A stretch of 10,236 bases of DNA from an uncultured Clostridia bacterium (lineage in GTDB: Bacteria; Bacillota; Clostridia; Christensenellales; Borkfalkiaceae). The position numbers were made by a program, and so were the translations under genes. This document shows positions 5,734 to 10,236 of the stretch, in pieces. The stretch's first letter is position 1; each line of letters opens with the position of its first letter. A model generated the notes under the pieces. It did no database searches, was not told the origin of the DNA, and saw nothing but the letters and a program-made list of their open reading frames with translations. The stretch covers positions 1 through 10,236 of the forward strand of contig CAMUNT010000024.1 of the NCBI GenBank assembly GCA_947090365.1, read 5' to 3'.

Positions 5734-6945
5734 TTATCTTAGTAAAATCAGTTTCTTTTTTGCACGTGTAATCGCTGTATATAGCCAGCGATCTTTGTCC
5801 TCTTTAAATGCGTAACTTTCGTCGAAAATTACCGCATTGTCAAATTCACTGCCCTGTGCTTTGTGGCAGGAAATGCAATAGCCGTATTCAAAACGGTTAA
5901 GCGTAAACGCCCCCGTTTCTTCGCCGTCTTCGTTGAACCTGGCAAAATAGTCACCGTGTTTATAGCGGTATCTTCCGTCGGTAAAAATGCTTGTATCAAA
6001 CGGCAGTGCGTCGGGGCAAAGTTCGTCTAAAAAATCAACCTTGAACTGCATAAATCCGATGCCTGTTGAGGAATCGTAAAACGGGTTGTATACCGTACCT
6101 ATAATGCCGTTTACCAAATTATATCTGTAATCGGCGTCGATAAATTGCTCCCAGTTATTTACGGTGCAAATAAGTTTGTCGCCGTTTTCCGGCAGAACGC
6201 CGAGTCCGCGCATGGAGCGCAGTTCATCGTTTACTGCGGTTCGCGTTTTATTGATACCGCAAATAATCTGGTCGGCTTTTGTGAGGTATCGTTTTCTTTT
6301 TTCACCCGTAAACAGCCTTTTACTGAGCACAAGCGCATTATTGCCGTATCTGCCGTAAGGGATATATTTGCCGTCTCGCGCCATTTCGGAAAGCAAAATA
6401 ATAGGATTGTCAAGCTGTTGTCTGACTATTTGCCTTAGCGTTATATCGGGTTTCTTTAAATAGGTATTAAAGCCTTCGACCGGCGGAAGCTGGGCGTTGT
6501 CTCCGCAAAGCAAAATTTTTACTCCGAACTCGGTTAAGTCCCATAGCACGTCATCTGGAACCATCGAAGCTTCGTCCAAAACAATCAGCTTTATGCTTTT
6601 ATCTATACTTTCCCGTCTTTTAAACGTCAGCTTTTCGATTTTGATTTTCTTTCCGTTCACAATAACTTCCGTTTCTTTCATTATCGACTGATAGATAAGT
6701 CGGTGAATAGTGGTGGCGGGAATGCCCTGTCGCAAAAGAACGGTTGCGGCTTTCCCTGTGGGCGTTACGAAAGCAACGCTTTCTTCTTTAAGTCCCAGCG
6801 TTTGAGTTACGGTATATCGTAAAAGCGTAGTTTTACCCGTACCTGCATATCCCGCAAGCACGAAAATCTGCGACGATCGGTTTTTGAACCAGTCGGCAAT
6901 CATTTTATCCGCATTAATCTGGTCGGAGGTCAATTCATAAGCCAT
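5734..6945 (-). CDS. SF1B DNA helicase, Dda/RecD-like
   Basis: Superfamily 1B helicase of 403 residues, similar in length and layout to phage T4 Dda and to the helicase core of RecD2, without RecD2's N-terminal region. Motifs in order: Q motif LTSDQ (5-9), Walker A GYAGTGKTT (32-40), motif Ia FVTPTGKAA (59-67), motif II DEAS (124-127), motif III GDNAQLPPV (148-156), LRQIVRQ (170-176), motif V SCHKAQGSEF (359-368) and motif VI YTAITRAKK (389-397). Such enzymes unwind DNA 5' to 3'; its cellular role (replication restart, recombination) is inference. The start is ATG 6945, because a TATAAT ends 7 bases before it. The frame continues to a TTG at 6981 but would add 12 unlikely residues. There is no Shine-Dalgarno. 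It is divergent from pgi and convergent with deoC, and no phage genes flank it. Confidence 0.9.
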   Translation of the reverse strand: MAYELTSDQINADKMIADWFKNRSSQIFVLAGYAGTGKTTLLRYTVTQTLGLKEESVAFVTPTGKAATVLLRQGIPATTIHRLIYQSIMKETEVIVNGKKIKIEKLTFKRRESIDKSIKLIVLDEASMVPDDVLWDLTEFGVKILLCGDNAQLPPVEGFNTYLKKPDITLRQIVRQQLDNPIILLSEMARDGKYIPYGRYGNNALVLSKRLFTGEKRKRYLTKADQIICGINKTRTAVNDELRSMRGLGVLPENGDKLICTVNNWEQFIDADYRYNLVNGIIGTVYNPFYDSSTGIGFMQFKVDFLDELCPDALPFDTSIFTDGRYRYKHGDYFARFNEDGEETGAFTLNRFEYGYCISCHKAQGSEFDNAVIFDESYAFKEDKDRWLYTAITRAKKKLILLR

Positions 6946-6951
6946 ACAGTT

Positions 6952-6981
6952 ATTATAACACTTAAACGAATGTTTTGACAA
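6952..6981 (-). promoter_or_regulatory. promoter of the helicase gene, predicted leaderless start
   Basis: Minus-strand TTGTCA (6981-6976), an 18-base spacer, and a TATAAT (6957-6952) extended by TG at the usual upstream position (reading TGTTATAAT). Counting from the -10 places the transcription start on the A of ATG 6945. With no Shine-Dalgarno before that ATG, a leaderless mRNA is the simplest reading. Confidence 0.65.
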
Positions 6982-7001
6982 GTAAAAAATTGCTTTTTCC
7001 G

Positions 7002-7030
7002 TTGACTTAACAAGTATTATGTTATATAAT
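7002..7030 (+). promoter_or_regulatory. strong sigma-70/SigA-type promoter of pgi
   Basis: TTGACT (7002-7007), a 17-base spacer and a perfect TATAAT (7025-7030). Expected transcription start is near 7037, giving a 5' leader of about 24 bases that contains the pgi Shine-Dalgarno. It fires away from the helicase promoter; the two -35 elements lie about 20 bases apart. Confidence 0.88.
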
Positions 7031-7049
7031 TTATTTTAGATTAGCTTGT

Positions 7050-7054
7050 GGAGG
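7050..7054 (+). promoter_or_regulatory. Shine-Dalgarno GGAGG that sets the pgi start
   Basis: GGAGG lies 6 bases before ATG 7061. A TTG five codons further upstream (7046) in the same frame would place the ribosome-binding site inside the gene, so ATG 7061 is chosen. Confidence 0.9.
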
Positions 7055-7060
7055 ATATAT

Positions 7061-8476
7061 ATGAAAAATGGTGCAAGAGTTACCGTCGACTTCAATTATA
7101 TGATGGAAAAATCTCTCGGTGAAAAGGGAATTAAAGATGCGGAACTTAAAGCTATGGCTGGGAAAGCGAAAGACGCGTTCGATTATGTAAAAACGAACCG
7201 CGGACGGGACGATTTGTTTATGGGCTGGACGGAGCTTCCCTACAACCAGAACGAAATAGTTGCCGACATTTTGAACACTGCGGATAAAATCAGAAAGAAG
7301 TTCAAGTATTTTGTTGTTCTCGGAATAGGCGGAAGCGCATTGGGTCCCATAATGGTTTTTAACGCACTCAAACATCTTCATTATAACGAACTTCCCGAAG
7401 AAAAGAGAAACGGCCCTAAGTTTTACGTAGAGGACAACGTCGATCCCGTCAGAATGCAGGCGCTTTTGGACGTAATTGAACCCGAAAAAACCTGCTTTAA
7501 CGTAATATCGAAATCGGGTGCGACAAGCGAAACTATGGCGCAGTATCTGATTATTGCTGATGTTTTAAAGAACAAGGGAGTAAACCTTCCCGATAATATG
7601 ATTTTCACAACCGATGCAAGTCGAGGCAATCTTATAAAAATTGACCAAAGCTTCGGAGGAAAAATCAAAAAATACGTACTCCCCGACGGCGTCGGCGGAA
7701 GATTTTCCGAAATGTGCCCCGTAGGACTTCTGCCTGCGGCGGTTCTCGGTATCGATATAAAAGAAATGCTTGCGGGTGCGGCTTATATGGATGAACTTTG
7801 CTCCAAGCCGGAAATCGAATGCAATCCCGCACTTGCTTGTGCCGTTCTTCAATACGTCACTATGAAGCAGGGTAAAAATATCAACGTGTTGATGCCATAT
7901 TCCGATAATTTGAAGCTTATGGCCGACTGGTATTGTCAGCTTTGGGCAGAATCGCTCGGAAAGGCGGTAGACTATGACGGAAAAGTCGTTAATGCGGGTA
8001 CCACGCCGGTAAAAAGCCTCGGCGTTACCGATCAGCATTCACAGGTTCAGCTTTATATTGAGGGGCCATACGACAAGGTTATCACGTTTATTTCGGTTGA
8101 AAAGTACGCCTGTGAAATGCCTATTGCACACGGCTGTGAGGATATACCCGACGTTGGCTTCCTCGGAGGGCATACTATGCAGGAGCTGATTCAGGCTGAG
8201 AACAAGGCTACGGCTTACGCGTTAATGCGTGCAGACAGAATGAACTATACAATTAAAATGCCCGAAGTAAGCGCGTATACGTTAGGACAGCTTATGTATA
8301 TGCTTGAATTGCAGACTGCTTATACGGGTGCGCTTTTAAAAATCGATACATACAATCAACCCGGCGTTGAAAACGGCAAAAAGGCTACTTTTGCGCTTTT
8401 GGGCAAAAAAGGTTATGAGGCGCAGAAGAAAGAAATGGATTCGGCCCCCGCGCTTGATAAAAGGTATATCGTATAA
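7061..8476 (+). CDS. pgi: glucose-6-phosphate isomerase
   Basis: Interconverts glucose-6-phosphate and fructose-6-phosphate in cytoplasmic glycolysis and gluconeogenesis. 471 residues, slightly above the ~450 usual in Firmicutes. Two SIS-type sugar-phosphate domains: GIGGSALGP (88-96) and the phosphate loop ISKSGATSET (149-158), then GGRFSEMCPVG (212-222), WAESLGK with Glu297 (295-301), DQHSQVQ with His326 (324-330) and the C-terminal signature YNQPGVENGKK (431-441) with Lys440 as the conserved catalytic lysine. All the catalytic positions I know of are present, so activity is likely. It has its own strong promoter and GGAGG site. Its stop codon overlaps the next gene's ATG by one base (TAATG), so the downstream hydrolase is co-transcribed and coupled. 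Confidence 0.97.
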   Translation: MKNGARVTVDFNYMMEKSLGEKGIKDAELKAMAGKAKDAFDYVKTNRGRDDLFMGWTELPYNQNEIVADILNTADKIRKKFKYFVVLGIGGSALGPIMVFNALKHLHYNELPEEKRNGPKFYVEDNVDPVRMQALLDVIEPEKTCFNVISKSGATSETMAQYLIIADVLKNKGVNLPDNMIFTTDASRGNLIKIDQSFGGKIKKYVLPDGVGGRFSEMCPVGLLPAAVLGIDIKEMLAGAAYMDELCSKPEIECNPALACAVLQYVTMKQGKNINVLMPYSDNLKLMADWYCQLWAESLGKAVDYDGKVVNAGTTPVKSLGVTDQHSQVQLYIEGPYDKVITFISVEKYACEMPIAHGCEDIPDVGFLGGHTMQELIQAENKATAYALMRADRMNYTIKMPEVSAYTLGQLMYMLELQTAYTGALLKIDTYNQPGVENGKKATFALLGKKGYEAQKKEMDSAPALDKRYIV

Positions 8477-9384
8477 TGTTTTTGACTTTTGCATTTTTAG
8501 CGGATAGGTCCTTTTTCGGGAAACGCTATGACAAAAATCCTGATTTGAAATATTATTCGGCGGAAGATTTTAATCTTTCCGCCGAACCTGTTTCGCTGCC
8601 GAAAGGGTTGAAGGGCTTTATATACCGCAAATCGGATAAAAGGCAAAATGGTAAGCTTATAATTTTTTGTCACGGTATGGGGCCGGGACATATAGCATAT
8701 ACTACAGAAATCGCTTATTTTTGCGAAAACGGGTTTACGGTGCTTGCGGTAGACAGTATCGGGTGTGGATTTTCCGACGGTAAGAAAATTAAAAATATGT
8801 ACGAGGGCGTAAAAACTGCAATTTCCGCAATAGATTACGCAAAATCATTAGAATTTGAAAAAGTATATCTTGTCGGGCACAGCTGGGGTGCGTATTCCGC
8901 GCTTTGTGCTTCGGTTAAAAGAAAGGTTGACAAAGTTGTTGCAATCAGTGCGCCTATTACTCCGTCAAAGACGATGCAGGAAGGGGCGGCTTCAATTATT
9001 TCAAGACCTTTAGCTACGATTGAACGTCCTTTTTGGTGGATTGTTAATTTTCTTAAAAGCGGAGCGAAGGGCAATGCAAACGCATCAAAAAGTGCAATGA
9101 AGAACGGTACGCCTACGCTTTTAATTCATGGCGATAAGGATAAGATTGTAACACCGAATAATGCGGTGTTTTATAAAGCGAAAGGCGGGCACATAACAAA
9201 ACTGCTTGCCAAAGGTAAGGAGCACAATCCCTATAATACCGAAAATGCGGAAAAGCTTCTTGCCGAGCTTTCGGAAAAATTCAAAAGGCGTAATATCGAA
9301 GATATTGCCGAATTTGACTTTAAAGGGGCAACCGAAGAAGATGAAGAAGTAATGCAAAAAATACTGAATTTTTTAGAGAGTTAA
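8476..9384 (+). CDS. alpha/beta-hydrolase family protein
   Basis: Serine hydrolase of 302 residues with the alpha/beta-hydrolase fold; substrate unknown, likely an ester or lysophospholipid by general family resemblance. Seen: oxyanion-hole turn FCHGMGPGH (64-72), nucleophile elbow GHSWG (134-138, Ser136), acid in HGDKD (218-222, probably Asp222) and catalytic His in GKEHNPYN (247-254, His250). A helical cap insert rich in aromatic residues (about 165-210, PFWWIVNFL at 185-193) may form the substrate pocket. The N-terminus is slightly hydrophobic (FLTFAFLA) but too short for a signal peptide, so cytoplasmic. The C-terminal ~30 residues are an acidic helical tail. The start overlaps the pgi stop (TAATG), with a weak AAAAGG about 11 bases upstream. 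No clear terminator follows; the insertion sequence begins within about 48 bases. Confidence 0.9.
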   Translation: MFLTFAFLADRSFFGKRYDKNPDLKYYSAEDFNLSAEPVSLPKGLKGFIYRKSDKRQNGKLIIFCHGMGPGHIAYTTEIAYFCENGFTVLAVDSIGCGFSDGKKIKNMYEGVKTAISAIDYAKSLEFEKVYLVGHSWGAYSALCASVKRKVDKVVAISAPITPSKTMQEGAASIISRPLATIERPFWWIVNFLKSGAKGNANASKSAMKNGTPTLLIHGDKDKIVTPNNAVFYKAKGGHITKLLAKGKEHNPYNTENAEKLLAELSEKFKRRNIEDIAEFDFKGATEEDEEVMQKILNFLES

Positions 9385-9392
9385 AAATTTTT

Positions 9393-10236
9393 CGTAAATG
9401 TCAAGAGTAAATTGCACAAAAGTTAAAAAAAATTATAAAAGAGCGGAAACGTGCTTTTCAAAGACCTCGTTAGCGGTTGAATAGCCTAATACGGCTTTCG
9501 GGTATTCATTAACCCAATTCTCAACGGCTTTAACTTCTTTATCAGATACTTTGTTAAAATTCGTACCTTTCGGAAGTTTGCGCCGTATTTCACGATTTAG
9601 TCGTTCGTTAGTTCCGCGCTCATAGCTCGAATAAGGGTGACAGTAATATACTGTCGTCCTTTTTTTGTTGTTACCGTAAATACTTTTTTCTATGCCTTTA
9701 TAATCGGAAAACTCAACGCCGTTATCTACGGTAATTGTTTTAAATATCGTTTTAAATAGTTTGCCGTATTTCTTTTCTAATTTATTTAAAGCAATAACCA
9801 CGCTAACGGCTTTCTTATTCAGAATAGGCATAATGATTTCCTTACGCGTTAATCGTTCGGACAACACAAGTAATGTTTTTAATGTAGTACCGACAACACA
9901 GTCCATTTCCCAATGCCCGAACGTATTACGTTGTAATATTTCTTCGGGGCGTTTCTCGATGCTTATGCCCTGCGGCGGTTTACTGGCTTTAATTTTTCTA
10001 TTGTGTTTTTTCCTTTTGCATTTAATCGGTAAATGTTTCAAAGATAAGCGCAAAAATACATTTTTGTCAATGTAGTTATAAATCGTATGTACGCTTTTAA
10101 TTTCAATTTTAAATTGTAATTTATTACGTATGATTTCGCCAAGGACAGCACCTGGGGTCAAGCCGTCGTCAACAATGCGCCTTTCTATATAATCAGCAAG
10201 TTTATAATCATTACTTAATTTTAACGGCGCACCTTT
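9393..10236 (-). mobile_element. IS30-family insertion sequence, partial (right portion; other end beyond window)
   Basis: A transposase gene of the IS30 type runs off the right edge. The right inverted repeat should lie in the 48 bases between the hydrolase stop (9384) and the transposase stop (9433). The non-coding segment from about 9393 is a candidate: read on the minus strand it ends GTGCAATTTACTCTTGACAT and a few more bases. The exact end cannot be fixed without the left terminus. A 5A+5T palindrome (9383-9392) borders it, compatible with the palindromic target preference described for IS30. Confidence 0.7.
9433..10236 (-). CDS. IS30-family transposase, 5'-partial
   Basis: DDE transposase. 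267 residues are visible, and the frame stays open to the window edge (beginning KGAPLKLSNDYKLADYIE), so the N-terminal helix-turn-helix is outside. The TTG at 10161 is an internal Leu codon (residue 26), not a start. Catalytic triad, numbered from the edge: D112 in FGHWEMDCVVG, D171 in TVDNGVEFS and E211 in YERGTNERLNREI. The tail GYSTANEVF (251-259) corresponds to the usual IS30 ending close to LNYRTPxEVF. The visible part has no stop or frameshift, so the enzyme may be intact. A Lys/Arg-rich stretch (KCKRKKHNRKIK, 72-83) links the N-terminal DNA-binding part to the catalytic core. It lies opposite to pgi and the hydrolase gene. Confidence 0.92.
   Translation of the reverse strand, partial: KGAPLKLSNDYKLADYIERRIVDDGLTPGAVLGEIIRNKLQFKIEIKSVHTIYNYIDKNVFLRLSLKHLPIKCKRKKHNRKIKASKPPQGISIEKRPEEILQRNTFGHWEMDCVVGTTLKTLLVLSERLTRKEIIMPILNKKAVSVVIALNKLEKKYGKLFKTIFKTITVDNGVEFSDYKGIEKSIYGNNKKRTTVYYCHPYSSYERGTNERLNREIRRKLPKGTNFNKVSDKEVKAVENWVNEYPKAVLGYSTANEVFEKHVSALL

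Noticed and set aside
6975..6980. Plus-strand TTGACA as a second -35 for pgi
   Set aside because: No -10 lies 16-18 bases downstream; the TTGACT at 7002 with its TATAAT explains the promoter.
6946..6981. Helicase start at TTG 6981
   Set aside because: It would put the strong TG-extended TATAAT inside the gene; the Q motif begins right after ATG 6945.
7046..7060. Pgi start at TTG 7046
   Set aside because: The GGAGG ribosome-binding site would be inside the coding sequence; ATG 7061 is ideally spaced.
7423..8038. Minus-strand frames within pgi
   Set aside because: They are antisense to conserved pgi motifs, and their compositions look like reverse translations of pgi codons.
9761..10075. Plus-strand frame opposite the transposase
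   Set aside because: It is a shadow of the IS30 catalytic-domain codons with no start signals.

Overview
The window looks like chromosomal DNA from a low-to-mid GC Gram-positive bacterium, most likely an uncultured Clostridia-type Firmicute. The reasons are the obg-yhbY-nadD-yqeK-rsfS ribosome-biogenesis block, mostly purine-rich Shine-Dalgarno sites (AGGAG, GAGGT, GGAGG), TTGACT/TATAAT-type promoters and A/T-rich spacers. This placement is an inference from gene content; no rRNA, tRNA or CRISPR array is visible, and no gene-free stretch exceeds about 115 bases.

Layout. Bases 1-2371 (+) hold the 3' part of a Rho-family ATPase gene, then obg and yhbY, tightly packed as one transcription unit. 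Bases 2372-3121 (-) encode a four-helix membrane protein of unknown function whose stop codon touches that of yhbY. Bases 3160-4636 (+) hold a fused nadD-yqeK gene overlapping rsfS. Bases 4637-4876 (-) encode a 79-residue single-helix, Pro/Lys-rich protein whose stop codon touches that of rsfS. Bases 4954-5691 (+) encode a DeoC-fold protein, followed by a bidirectional hairpin terminator. Bases 5734-6945 (-) encode a Dda/RecD-like SF1B helicase, divergent from pgi (7061-8476, +) and its translationally coupled alpha/beta hydrolase (8476-9384, +). From about 9393 to the right edge lies the right part of an IS30-family insertion sequence, with its transposase on the minus strand.

Functionally, Obg, YhbY and RsfS act on large-ribosomal-subunit assembly or silencing. 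NadD-YqeK joins NAD synthesis to dinucleotide (Ap4A) clearance. Pgi is central glycolysis.

The most notable points are: (i) the Rho-like protein lacks the catalytic glutamate, the arginine finger and other residues of canonical Rho; (ii) the DeoC homologue has Arg in place of the Schiff-base Lys and Glu in place of the catalytic Asp; (iii) two minus-strand membrane-protein genes are inserted stop-to-stop in the ribosome-biogenesis block with zero spacing; (iv) two minus-strand genes have a perfect TATAAT exactly 6 bases before their ATG and no Shine-Dalgarno, suggesting leaderless mRNAs. I see no clear multi-gene defence or biosynthetic system.
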